DNA of 64,000 nucleotides, taken from contig CM019236.1 in NCBI GenBank assembly GCA_009741485.1, positions 31,797,170-31,861,169 on the forward strand, given 5' to 3'. This document shows positions 34,831-47,548 of this stretch, piece by piece. The stretch's first letter is position 1. The number at the start of each line of letters is the position of its first letter. Below the pieces are notes generated by a model. That model ran no database searches. It worked only from the letters and a program-made list of their open reading frames with translations, and was not told where the DNA came from. Source of the stretch: Malurus cyaneus samueli. Its lineage: Eukaryota; Chordata; Aves; Passeriformes; Maluridae. Position numbers and translations under genes: made by a program.

Positions 34831-37800
34831 TAACTCAGCCTTCAGCACACAGGGAAATGTAAACGTTTGACAGCAGGTTTTACCAGTCCATGGTGCAATG
34901 GATCACAATGGCTGGATCTGGTGTTTCACTTCTAATTTAAGAAGGCCTGCATTTTCTTCTCCTTACATTCTTTAAAATGATGTTCTGCCGGCAGTGAAGT
35001 TTTTCTGCAATATTTTAATGCATTGTAAATAGAATATTCATAAGTGTGTCTAACTCTGACATCTTGGCTGTATTAAACATGCTATGGTGAAGATTAGTTT
35101 ATGGCTAGACAGTAAAGCCCATCTTTGTTTCTCTGGCTAACCTAGCTTATTTTCTGTTAGATACCACAAAATAGCCACAAAACCTGCTGAATTCCACATT
35201 TTTATCATTATTTTCATAGGCTTGAAAACAAGAATTCTTTCTGTACCATCAATTCCAGTCCTTTCTCCACTTTGGCCATTTCTCTCACAGAAAACATGCA
35301 TTCACATTTAACTGGTTTATTGCCAGGAAAATTAATTCTAGGAACAGAATGGAACATTTTCTTGACCTGAAATGCAATATGGAGCAATTCAAATTTCCTT
35401 AAGCAACAGTTCCACCCGCTTTGATTTTTCTTCCAAATGCTCTTGAAAACTGTCAAATGAAAGGACTTCGTTGAGCAATGACCAGGACTTGCAGAGGACT
35501 TGGAAGATCAGCAGCCAGACAGAGCTAGAAACCCACCTAAAAGGCTTGACATGCAACACTTTGCAATGCCAGTTTTCTTGCTGTCTCTGGTAAGCTATTT
35601 ATTTCCAAGTATCTAGCACAGTATCTCTACATTTACCCAACAATAAGTAGAAATATTTGTGACTAACATAAAGTTATCTTAAAACTTAAGTGAAGTGCTG
35701 CCATCTTCTGGTGAAAAGTCCAGGACATCAAACAACGGCAAATACAATTGTTCCCATTATCTTGGAAGACTATGTGGTATTACTTGTGCAGTAATTACCT
35801 TGGAGAGAAACAAGATTACTGATCTCACAGGGTTTAAGGATCCTTTTCATAAATCCCCTTTAGGTGACCCCTTAGTATATAGACCACATGCAATAACCTG
35901 GACTGTCAGAAGGACAAGGTGTCTTCAATTCGCTTGCATAACAATTCAGTAAGTTTCTGGGGTTTTATTCAGTAAATATTTTCAAAATTCCTATTTTGAA
36001 TTAATATGCAAAAAAAATTAACCCTCCTACTTATGCATGAAGTTTAAAAATTACTGCCAGAGCATTGAACTGTAATAATGATAAAGTAGGATTTTCTAAC
36101 CATTCACTCCCCACTAACTGAAAAACAATGGTTACAAGAATACTGATGACTAATACAGGCTTCCAAATCAAAACGTGCTAAGCAGCAGGGAGAGGCCTTA
36201 GAGACGGTGAGAGCTTACCCACTCCACCAGCATTAACACAGAGATTGTTCCTCCTAGTGCGAGAAATCTGCTAAAATGAAAGCCAGCACTGCTGCACAAC
36301 CCCCAGGAATTATCTTGGCTCATACCAATAATATTTTGCATCATTCTACAAGATCAACAGTTTTGATTTGCAAGAACTGGCTGTTCATGCTACTGAACCT
36401 AAACTACATTGAAGAGAGGATGTGACCTCTGAATCTCAAGTCTCAGCCCTGCTCTTTACTGATATGACGAGGATTTAGCAGTTCCAGGCCCCTAAGATCA
36501 ATGGAAAATGTAACTTTGAAGTCTGTGCTTTGTATGTTCTGTCTGTACTGAAATATAATCATCTTTTTATGGACAAAGAATCTAAGAACATTAGAATGTC
36601 ACGTATAGTTGTGTCAGTGGATTTCTGCAAGTAATGGGAGAGGATCAGAACGGTAAAAACTAGAAAGTGGTTTGAGCCCCGTAACAGCCACTGTGAAAAA
36701 AAAAAAACAAACACTAACATCCCCAAAAAACAGGTTTGGGCACGAGGATGTGATGCACAGCGCCATAAAACAGAAGTACTTAGATTGAGCTCAAGCAGTC
36801 TTTTAGCAAGCCTGAATTACATGCTTGGCTTGATAGCCCTGGTTCAATCTTCTGTGTTCTATCATCTGGAAAAACTTAGGTAGAAATTACTCTGTTGGTA
36901 GCTATAGCAGTACACTGTATGAGAGCTCTCTTACCCCTGCAATGCTTCACTTCAGGTGGGATAGCTTGTGGAGCAGAATTTGGAGGTAGCCCTTCTTCAG
37001 GAGAATGCTTTCAGACCATCCCTCCCTACATACATATCACCTACTCTCCAGTCTATGTGAAGCTATTCAGCTGGGTCTGACAGACTTGTGCATAGCCTTA
37101 CAGCTGGGGAATTCTGTGTTTAACTGGCAAAAAGCAGAATTGCAGAGTTGGGAGTACCCTTCTGTCTCCATTCTGGGTATTTTATAACTTCTAAATAATA
37201 TATTACAGTGGATGGTGGTTTTTTTGACACCAACAGTGGTTTCTGATTTATTTATGTGTAGGCAATCATCCCAAGACATGAATCTCACCCACAGTCACTC
37301 ATTTATGTATTTCTGGTAACCTCTTACAGTTGCATACACTTTACTAGTTTGTACGTGGACACACCTGACAGGGAAAGCTGCAAGAATGCTTGTAATGTTT
37401 ATCGTTAAGTACTCCAGGAGCCAGCGACACAATCATTTCACTAGTGTTTGGACATTATTAGTTGTTTAAAGAGAATTTATTTACACATTATTTTTTTTCT
37501 TTGAAAGTAGTTGAGTAATGACACAAGTAGAAACAGTCATTGTTCCAAGAGGCTTTTAGTCTAAAATCTAGTGAAGAATTGTGTTGACCCATTTATTCAT
37601 TCTGTTGGGGTCCCTCTTAATGGCAACATACACAATGGTGTACCAAATGCTTCTGACTTTTGTATCATTTGCAAACTGCCTGCAGGCGCCATCACTCACA
37701 TTATTATACAGTTGTATTTCTGGCCGCTCATAACACCCTGCTGTTTTCAGCTTCCCATCACTAAATCAGTAAATTACCGCTCTACATGAGAATTTTATCC

Positions 37801-39080
37801 AGAATTTCAAACTAATTATGGTGGCCTTCCAATTAAGGCCTAATCAAAAATGGCCCAAGTATCCAACACAAACCAGTGGACAGGACAGCGAGTACCTATA
37901 AAACAAAAACCATAATGTTAAACATAACTGCAACAAGTAAAGACTGTGCTTTTTTATATAACTTGAAATGTGAGGCCAGGGCTCCATAGGCAACTCAAAA
38001 TTCAAAGCTGAGCATAAAAACAACTTTATTTAACAATTCTTCAGACTCTGAACACATTAGGCTAGTAGTAACTTTTACAAGCAGTTTACCTCTCGGAACC
38101 TCAACTTTTACTTTCTCACCTTATCGCAGGCTCTATTACCAGTTACATCACAACACAATAAGTGCATGTCAGTGGCTAAAATCAAGCAGCATTAACCCTA
38201 CCATAAGTCATACAATTTTGTAACATTAGTGTAAAGCATTTATTCAGTAATACAGCTAAAGAAAAATGCACTCCAGTGAAGTTTAGAAAAAGAGAACAGC
38301 CTCTGTTCTGTTTTATCAACAGAACTGATGGCAATATAATCCTAAAATTTCAGTGAGAGATTAATGCAAAGGAGTGCAGTGCACCAAGTAAAATCTGAAT
38401 CTGTTGGGTTGAAGGCTGGGGAGGGGCATGGGGTGTGGATTAGGAGCAAATTAATAGATTTCACCATTTCTTCTTTGACATTTCATTTTTTCATTTTTAG
38501 GATTATGCCATATACTCAACATATACTATTTTTTAAAATATGCCTAGAAAATAAAATATAGTTCTGCGTGTAGATGATGGGCTGTACATAGCAGGCCACT
38601 CTGGATGACATGAAATTGGCAGAGCCAGAGCAGGCAACTGACACTCAAAACAAGGATATTGGAACACAGTCTCCAACAAAAGGAGTGCAACTTCCCAATC
38701 CAGACAATGCTTGGAGAAGATACTACACACTAAAGTGAACCATAAATGCACTGTTATGGTTATGCTGCTTTACAAATTCCATCCGGATGAAGGTTCCTTT
38801 GTGCTTGGCTTCTAACTCAACTGTTCTTATCTGAAAGAGAGAACATACTAGTTTGCACTCTATAATATTCAACTACTAGACAGAAATACTGAAGATATTT
38901 CACATATTATTAATAAATCATATTAAATACTACTTTAATTTTGATAACTGCTCCAATCAGTTGCTATCAATAGAGCCACAATTTTAAATGAAAGCCGTAT
39001 TGCAGCGAGTTTGCATGAACTATAAATCTCACTACTCCTGGAGAGTAGTTTATATTAAATTTCAAATAATTTGCTAAATC
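34831..39080 (+). repeat. Segmental duplicate block B (direct copy of block A)
   Basis: 34,831-38,305 matches 23,103-26,595. From 38,306 to about 39,080 it continues as clean sequence whose distorted counterpart is 26,596-27,785. At about 39,080 it enters a minus-strand CR1. Short deletions relative to A cluster at 35,990-36,750. No gene is recognised in the block. Confidence 0.9.
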
Positions 39081-41365
39081 ATAGAATCACAGAATCCTTA
39101 GGGTTGGAAAGGACCTCAGAGATCATCTGGTCCAGCCCCCCTGCTCTGACACCAGATCACTGAGATGGTGACACAAGAACATGTCCAGTGGGTTTGATGT
39201 CTCCAAGACGAACTCCACAACTCCCCAGGCAGTCTGTTCCAGTTCTCTGCCACCCTCAGTGTAAGGAAGTTCTGCCTCATGTTATGGTGGAACTTCTTGT
39301 GCTTTTGTTTATGGTCATTACTCCTTCTCCTGCCATGTCACCCTCCTTAAAAGAGTCAGGCCCCACCTCCATGACACCCACCCTTTGAGTTTCTCTGTAC
39401 GATGAGATCCCTCTCAGCCTTCTCCACACTACACACTCAGCTCCACAGTCCTCTCCTCATGAGAGAATGCTCCAGACCCTGACCATCCTGTGTCCTCCAC
39501 TGACCCCCCCAGCAGCTCTTCTCTCTCTTGTGAGAGCCAGAACTGGACACAGCTCCAGAGTGGCCCTACCAGGGCCCAGAGAAGGGGAGGATCACCTCCC
39601 TCAGCTGCTGGCCACACTCTTCCCTCAGCCAGGATGCCATTGGCCCTGGCCACGGCACGCCAGCTCATGACAGCTTGTGATCCACCAAAGCCCCAGGTCC
39701 TTCTCTGCAGAGCTGCTTGCAGGAGCTCAGCCCCAGCCCGTGCTGGCCTGGGGGTTCCTCCCCAGCTGCAGGACCCCACACCTGCCCTTGTTGAACCCCA
39801 TAGGTTTCCCTCGCCAACCTCCAGCTGATCAAAGCCATGGAATGGCAGCACAGCCTTCAGGTGACAGCCACTCCAGTTAGTGTCACCAGCAAACCTGCTG
39901 AGGGCACGTTGATCCCTTCCTCCAGGTCATTGATAAACAAGGTGAATATTCGAGAGTGGACCCAGACTGATCCCTTGGGAACACCACTGACTGCAGGCCT
40001 CCAGCTGGACTCTGCTCCAGTGATTGTGACCCTCTGAGCTCTGCCTTCAGCCAGGTCTGGATGCACCTTGACTGCCCATTGATCTAACCCACATTTCCTG
40101 AGTTACTATGAGGATGTTATAGGAGCATCATCAACATGAAGTTAAGGAAGTGTTGAGCAATCCATCTGGTCCAGGCAGCTGGCATCCAAGCTAAGATGAA
40201 ACTGAGCTTTGGGAGCTGAGACAAGAGGCTGTGAACTTGACAAAATCAGGATAACAAGAGGCATGAAGACGGGTGACAGCAGCCAGGTGAATAGACATAG
40301 AGAGACACATCAGGAGCTGGGAATTCCCAACCTTTTGGATAATAAAGAATGAAGTGAGACACCAGCCAGGTGGATGGACACAGAGAGAGGGACAGCAGCT
40401 GAAGACGCAAGAGCAAGACATGTGTGGAGAGACTGAGGGTGTAAAAATCCAGGGTTCCTTTGCTGGGGGTCCTCCTCAGAGGCACCAGCTTGAGCTGTTT
40501 CTGTTTTACTATGCCATGAATAATGGCTTTATGGACTGAGAGACTGCTAGGGAAATGTGGGGTTGAACTTGTAAGGAAAGAAACCTGATCTGACTCCTGT
40601 GTAAGGAGACAAGAAGGGCACCCATCAGCTCACTGGAGCCACCGCATGAAGTAGTTCACTCCCACACTGAAAACCTCTGATGCTGGGAAGTCTCTGGTGA
40701 CTGCCAGAGAGTCCACAAATTGTCAGAAAGGGAAGTTTCTTAACAGCAGATAGCATCCCTGCTCTCCCCTCACCAACCCATCCTGCCATCCCATCACAGG
40801 AAGGCTACTGGTAAAGATGATTCCACCTGTCTACTCCCAATGGCCATCACGACGACCTGGTGAATGCATCCTGACTACTGATGACCTACATTCTTCGACA
40901 ATGCTTGGTGATATTAGAATGAGTTGTTTCGCCACCCCAGGGATGGAGGTAAGGGTGACTGGCCAGTAGTCTGACAGGTCTTTCTTGCTGCTGTTTTTGA
41001 AGATGGGAGTAATGCTGGTTTTCTCCAGTTATTGGGCACTTGTTCTCCATTCCAAGATGATGGAGAGTCGCTTACAACAACATCTGCCAGCTCCCTTTGC
41101 ACCTATGGGTGTGTCCAATTAAAGTCCATGGACTTTGGGTGTAAGTCTTTCTAGCTGCTCTCTAACCAACCCTCTAGACCAGGGAAAGTCTTCCTTTCTC
41201 CTGCCTTCTGTCTTACTGCTGAGGCCAGGCATTCCTGAAGGATGCTTCAGCAGTAAAGACTAAGACAAAGAAGGCATTCAGCAATTCCACCTTGTCTGCG
41301 TCTTCCACCACTAGGACACTCATCTGCTCCAACTATGGCCCACACTTTTCCATTATCTTTAATAA
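39078..41365 (-). mobile_element. CR1 LINE, minus strand, with nested insertion (copy C)
   Basis: Starts with the reverse-complement CR1 tail (catagaatcacagaatcc, then gggttggaaaggacc). Minus-strand reading gives RT pieces: GVPKGSVWVHSRIFTLFIND (39,950-40,000 region) and the upstream thumb and palm segments at 40,914-41,102. A non-CR1 segment at 40151-40745 interrupts it. From 39,827 on it is the C copy of the C/D duplication and shows many single-base deletions relative to D. Confidence 0.85.
40151..40745. mobile_element. LTR-like insertion nested in CR1 (copy C)
   Basis: A non-CR1 segment starting tgttgagcaa and ending cttaaca splits the CR1 where its consensus would be continuous. TG...CA ends and an internal ggataataaag signal suggest a retroviral LTR. 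No clean target duplication was seen. The same insertion is present in copy D. Confidence 0.45.
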
Positions 41366-41805
41366 TTTAACCTCACATGTAACTAAACACTGTACTACTG
41401 GTTAAACAGAGTTGACACTTCTGTTGTAAATGGGGTAAGGCAGGCAGGAATGCAGGACAGCTCAATCAACAGCTCCCTGAACTCACAAAGGTTCCAATGA
41501 CCTATGGCATTTCTAAATAGCCAAATCTGTTCAGAGTAAATACACAACTTCAGAGTCTAACTTCAGATCACTTAAAATCTAACTGTAGATTGCTGTTAAT
41601 GCACCTTACAGCTTTTTTTTTTTTTGTTTTAAACAGCTGCAGATACTGCAGAAGTCAAAGAGCATCTTCTCATACTTCAAGATGTTGATAGAACTACAGA
41701 ACTAAAGGAAACATGTTTCTTTTTTTTTATCCTCTATAAAAAATAAGCAAATAATTTGTTTCCCTCCACTTCCACAGCACAGTTCAATTACTCAGAGCAG
41801 CTTAT

Positions 41806-44300
41806 TCACAATAGTACAGCCAGTGACAGAATAGACAAAATCTTGACGGATAAAGAACACAAACACGTACCCTTCAATTTATGTGGTAAGTCTAATGGGA
41901 CTTCATGTACCATAGATGCCACTTCCTCCAGCTGTTTACAGGTTATCAGCAAAGATGATAGGGAGTATCTGCCTTCATTAGAAGAGGCTGGCAATGGCGT
42001 CTTGGTAAATCCTTCATCCACAAAAGCATCATCATCATACCTTTCTATTTCTTCTGGTATAGGACTTAGTTCATATCTACAATTTTCAGCTTCATCTCCA
42101 TTATGTGTTTGATGCAGCTCCTCTTCACTCTGAGATGCAGTCCTTTTTAACACTTCATGTGAACTGGATAGGGACTGGATATCTATATCCAATTTTTTAA
42201 TATCCTCGTCATTTTCTGAGCCACCTGTTACGTTTGCACTGTCCATTGTATAAAAAACAGAATCTGAACTTGCAGATATGCTGAGATCTATGCCATCAGA
42301 TTCTGGAAGTGTCTCATCCAATATCCCCATGTCAGTTTCGTGAATGACAGAATTTAATAAAAAACTAGTGCACAGCTTCTCATCCAACTGAAAAATGCGA
42401 CGGCTGATAGTAGTCTATTGTTTCCTACTACTTTCCAAACAAGTATCTGAATATTAGCTCCCTATATTTGCAAAGTCGGCTTAGATTCTACAAAACTCCA
42501 TTCAAAGCAGAACAATCTAGTTTCTCTATCACTTCTCTCACTCTCTGAATTCAGATGTTTTGAATCTGAAGATTCAAAGTGTGACTCACGCTCACTTGCT
42601 CCTCAGGAATAGATTCTGTTGAACTTAACTGCGACTTTTTTTCGACACGGAAGGAATGCAGGCTCAAGCACATAGATAGAGTCCATCTCCTCTTGCTTAC
42701 TGAGCGAGTAGTCAGCATTTATTGAAGATTTTTCTGTACACTCACTTCAGCTGAGGACAGTTCCGTGTCTAATGAACCCTCAGTCTGAATAGCTTTCTCC
42801 ATGAGCTTCTAATTTCAGTAACTAAATGGAACAAACAAGGTAGAATTTTAATACTTTCATACTCTCATCAATCTATTTATTACTGCCTCAGTAACATAAG
42901 CAATCCAAGAGGGAATAGTATAGCTGCTTTATATGCTTATAATCCCTCAATACAAAGGGATTCTACGTAAGAAAAAGTGTCTTAAATCGCATTCGCAGTA
43001 TTCACATCTTATTAGGTCTACTGTGTTGTGTCACAAGTGAGCCATTGAATAAGAAGCAACATCACTGAAATAATTTTCTTTTTCTTCTTGTGTAACATGC
43101 CAATGAACCTACCATATTTCTCATCAATGAGCATTACAATAACCAAGTTTCAAACTTACGCAGATTTTCTGGCGTTCGGGGTATTTGCTTCCTTGTTAAA
43201 AATGGGTTAAAAGACGTGAGCTAATGAGATCATCTAATGGCATTCCTTTTCTTCGCCGGTGTCAGGTGACTCAGACATCACTGACTTTGCAACCTGTAGG
43301 ATGTTAAAGAATGGCAAATTTTGAGAAGCAAAATTATAACTTCATTTCTGTCAGTTATGGTTCAAAATAAGTCTCATTCTCCAAGTTATGTGGAGAATTA
43401 GGAATATCCTAACTTTTCTTATTTACTGCTTAGGTTACAATGGCCATAGTACACAAAACACAAAATTAAGATAAGGAGTGAAATCAGAATTCAATCTCAG
43501 TTCCCCATCCTCTATGAACACCTCTCAAATAAGAGTGTGCTCAAGAAAGAATATATTTAAGGATTACGCAGAACCAACAAATGCAGAAGAACTAGAGATA
43601 TATTAATGTAATTCAAACATTTTAGCAGACGAAAAATAACTGTATCATTTCAGAAAAAAAATGCAATTTACAAATGAAGATGTAGTACATTTTACAGTAA
43701 CTCTTATGTAGGAACTCCCCAGCCAAATCTTACATAAAATATCTAAAAGAAGAAATAGGAATTTCAAGTAGAAATTTAAGTAGGTCCCTGTTAAATACTT
43801 AACCTGTATAACTTAAGAATTCAACAGTTCTTTTTGTTTGTTTCTTCTTGTACATATGCAATGTATTTTCAGACTGAAATACCAACCATAATTCTACGAT
43901 GTGCTACTCATTTCACCATGACTTTTAAGTATGATAGCTGCACTAACTCCATGCTTCCTCTGTGTAATTTATCAGGCAGTCACTCTAAAAATCTGTAGAC
44001 TCTGATAATATCTAGGCAGAAAGTAACTTGTTGAATGCATGTGGATTAACAAGACATTTTTTAACATAATTCCATTTTTCTCTGAAATTAGTGATCATTT
44101 ACTTTAAAAGAAACAAAAAATTACTTCCAACCTCTTCTGCGAGTTCATCTCTGGCTTCTCAGATCTTCTTTTTTAACAGGAGACTTGGCTTAACATTTTA
44201 CCTGCCATTCTCCTTCATTTCTGAAGTAGGGAATTCTTCTTTCCATTAAGATTCTTGAAGGCACAAGGTTTTTATTTCCCACAAGTTTCAGTAGCAAGTT
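41806..44300 (-). pseudogene. HAUS6: Broken duplicate of the last three HAUS6 exons (copy C)
   Basis: Three segments correspond to intact HAUS6 exons in D. 44132-44300 matches the 186-base exon but has 169 bases, and its donor gttagg is changed to gttgg. 43160-43293 is 134 bases against 136. 41806-42821 is 1,016 bases against 1,040. The terminal 550 bases, including the stop codon at 41806-41808, are identical to D and stay open; all losses in the terminal exon lie above 42,360 and shift the frame repeatedly. No upstream exons were copied. Either it is a decaying partial duplicate or, more likely given the homopolymer-style indels, an assembly copy that was not error-corrected. Confidence 0.85.
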
Positions 44301-45507
44301 CTAGAGGAAGTACAGGAATTATTAAACAGTTTTAAATTCAAGCCATCAGGATGAGCATGAACTAATATACAATTCTAACTGCAATGGCCCACAGTTTTAG
44401 TCAATGAAAGTACTCACTCTGAATTTGACAAATACAAATATTAGACAAACTGTATTCAAAATAGGACCTAAGTACTAAGTAAGACAATGTTACCTCACAA
44501 CACAGATGTTCATTTGCAACTACCTAGACACAGTACAATGAACAGCTGTGCAAGGAAACAGCACCCAAGTGTTTACACACCACATTTTAACCTTAAATAT
44601 AAGAAGAAAAAGCACTGCTCACACAAGTCAAAGACAGTTCAACCACGAGGTCTGACACACCTCTATGTTATACAGGAAGACAGATACGAGGGCACCTACT
44701 TAGTGCTGTCCTTTCCTAAAGCTCTACAAAGTCACAAAGAATTAGCTTAGCATTCTGCAGAAGTGTCTCAATGTGAAGTAAAAATAAGCATCAAAAAAGA
44801 ACAAAAAAAATACCCACAAAACAAACCAAAGCCCCACCACACTCTCCCATAAAGCCAGGCTTCAACCATATACAAGGACATGTACAAGTTAACTTATTCA
44901 AAGATAGAAAATACATTTCAATTAGCAGGTCACGGTTTCAGATTCTTCTGATAATGACGCACTGATGAGTTCCTCAAAGAAGGGAGACAGGACGATAGAT
45001 AGCCAAAAAAAAAACCCAATATTTAGAGACAAATTAAACAATGGGATGCAACTTAGAAAGTATTAAATAGTGTCTCCGTATCGAACCCGTACTCGATTCC
45101 TCTACTGTCTCCCGGTCATGCCAGAAGGCAATTTTTGACTAGATAGAGGATGAACAGTGTGATAGCAACCATACGAGCATATATTTAGCCTATGTGAATA
45201 TCATCCCTCCTGCACAAATAATAAAATTAATAAACTTACCATTATACCACACAGAAAAAGAAGGAACTTTTCAAAATTGAAGGCAACTCTTCTGCATTCA
45301 ACAATAAAAGGTAACTAGAAAAGTCTTCTGCTGAGTGGACAAGTTTTTTCCTGCATTGCTTTCCATGAACCACTTCTGACATCCATAGGTCGTTCCTATA
45401 TAAAGAATGGATCTAAATAGAACTGGGTTGATATTTATTCAAATCAACACAACTTAGGTCTAAATGCCTTCGGCATAAATACCAAAGCAGACATTCCTCT
45501 AAGGCAT

Positions 45508-47090
45508 GATCAAAGCCCCATGGAATGGCAGCACAGCCTTCAGGTGGATCAGCCACTCCCCCAGTTTAGTGTCACCAGCAAACCTGCTGAGGGCACGTTT
45601 GATCCCTTCCTCCAGGTCATTGATAAACAAGGTGAATATTCGAGAGTGGACCCAGACCTGATCCCTTGGGAACACCACTGACTGCAGGCCTCCAGCTGGA
45701 CTCTGCTCCAGTGATTGTGACCCTCTGAGCTCTGCCTTCAGCCAGGTCTGGATGCACCTTGACTGCCCATTGATCTAACCCACATTTCCTGAGTTTACAT
45801 ATGAGGATGTTATAGGAGACATCATCAAAAACCTTTATGAAGTTAAGGAAGTGTTGAGCAATCCATCTGGTCCAGGCAGCTGGGCATCCAAGCTAAGATG
45901 CAAACTGAGCTTTGGGAGCTGGAGACAAGAGGCTGTGAACTTGACAAAATTCAGGATAACAAGAGGCATGAAGACGGGTGACAGCAGCCAGGTGAATAGA
46001 CATAGAGAGACACATCAGGAGCTGGGAATTCCCAACCTTTTGGATAATAAAGGAAATGAAGTGATGACACCAGCCAGGTGGATGGACACAGAGAGAGGGA
46101 CAGCAGCTGAAGACGCAAGAGCAAGACATGTGTGGAGAGACTGAGGGTGTAAAAATCCAGGGTTCCTTTGCTGGGGGTCCTCCTCAGAGGCACCAGCTTG
46201 AGCTGTTTCTGTGTTACTATGCCATGAATAATGGCTTTATGGACTGAGAGACTGCTATGGGAAATGTGGGGTTGAACTTGTAAGGAAAGAAACCTGATCT
46301 GACTCCTGTGTAAGGAGACAAGAAGGGCACCCATCAGCTCACTGGAGCCACCCGCAGTGAAGTAGTTTCACTCCCAACACTGAAAACCTCTGATGCTGGG
46401 AAGTCTCTGGTGACTGCCAGAGAGTCTCACAAATTGTCAGAAAGGGAAGTTTCTTTAACAGCAGATAGCATCCACTGCTCTCCCCTCACCAACCCATCCT
46501 GCCATCCCATCACAGGAAGGCTACTGGTAAAGTATGATTCCACCTGTCTACTCCCAATGGCCATCACGACGACCTGGTGAATGCATCCTGACTACTGATG
46601 ACCTACATTTCTTCGACAATGCTTGGTGACGATATTCAGAATGAGTTGTTTCGCCACCTTTCCAGGGATGGAGGTAAGGGTGACTGGCCAGTAGTCTGAC
46701 AGGTCTTTCTTGCTGCTGTTTTTGAAGATGGGAGTAATGCTGGTTTTTCTCCAGTTATTGGGCACCTATTGTTCTCCATTCCAAGGATGATGGAGAGTCG
46801 CTTAGCAACAACATCTGCCAGCTCCCTTTGCACCTATGGGTGTGTCCAATTAAAGTCCATGGACTTCTGGGTGTTAAGTCTTTCTAGCTGCTCTCTAACC
46901 CAACCCTCTATGACCAGGGAAAGTCTTCCTTTCTCCTGCCTTTCTGTCTTACTGCTGAGGCCAGGCATTCCTGAAGGATGGCTTCAGCAGTAAAGACTAA
47001 GACAAAGAAGGCATTCAGCAATTCCACCTTGTCTGCGTCTTCCACCACTAGGACACTCATCTGCTCCAACTATGGCCCCACACTTTTCCA
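45508..47090 (-). mobile_element. CR1 LINE fragment, minus strand (copy D)
   Basis: RT-derived CR1 sequence as in copy C, with the 3' tail cut away by the duplication breakpoint at 45,508. The nested insertion at 45852-46460 is retained. It ends near 47,090, close to the HAUS6 3' end. Confidence 0.8.
45852..46460. mobile_element. LTR-like insertion nested in CR1 (copy D)
   Basis: 609 bases from tgttgagcaa to ctttaaca, the fuller version of the insertion at 40151-40745. The flanks aggaag and agatag are a possible imperfect target duplication, but only if the element ends two bases later, so this is weak. Confidence 0.45.
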
Positions 47091-47548
47091 TTATCTTTAA
47101 TAATTTAACCTCACATGTAACTAAACACTGTACTACTGGTTAAACAGAGTTGACACTTCTGTTGTAAATGGGGTAAGGCAGGCAGGAATGCAGGACAGCT
47201 CAATCAACAGCTCCCTGAACTCACAAAGGTTCCAATGACCTATGGCATTTCTAAATAGCCAAATCTGTTCAGAGTAAATACACAACTTCAGAGTCTAACT
47301 TCAGATCACTTAAAATCTAACTGTAGATTGCTGTTAATGCCTTACAGTTTTTTTTTTTTTGTTTTAAACAGCTGCAGATTACTGCAGAAAGTCAAAGAGC
47401 ATCTTTTCTCAATTCAAAGATGTTTGATAGAACTACAGGGAACTAAAGGAAACATGTTTCCTTTTTTTTTTATCCTCTATAAAGAATAAGCAAATAATTT
47501 GTTTCCCTCCACTTCCACAGCACAGTTCAATTACTCAGAGCAGCTTAT
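47091..47548 (-). other. HAUS6: Probable HAUS6 3' UTR
   Basis: Non-coding sequence between the stop codon and the CR1. On the minus strand there is a variant polyadenylation signal (attaaa, the complement of tttaat near 47,096) but no aataaa. The CR1 begins right there, so the transcript may end at the repeat boundary or run into it. Confidence 0.4.

Larger units (their letters stand above)
39827..45440 (+). repeat. Tandem duplicate block C (degraded copy of block D)
   Basis: Collinear with 45,508 to about 51,275 in the same orientation, beginning at gatcaaagcc in both. Some parts are essentially identical (41,756-42,355 against 47,499-48,098). Others differ by frequent 1-3 base deletions or insertions (40,060-41,280; 42,360-42,840; 44,120-45,300). 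The right edge blurs: beyond about 45,400 the two copies drift apart as noisy sequence before D begins at 45,508. Confidence 0.93.
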
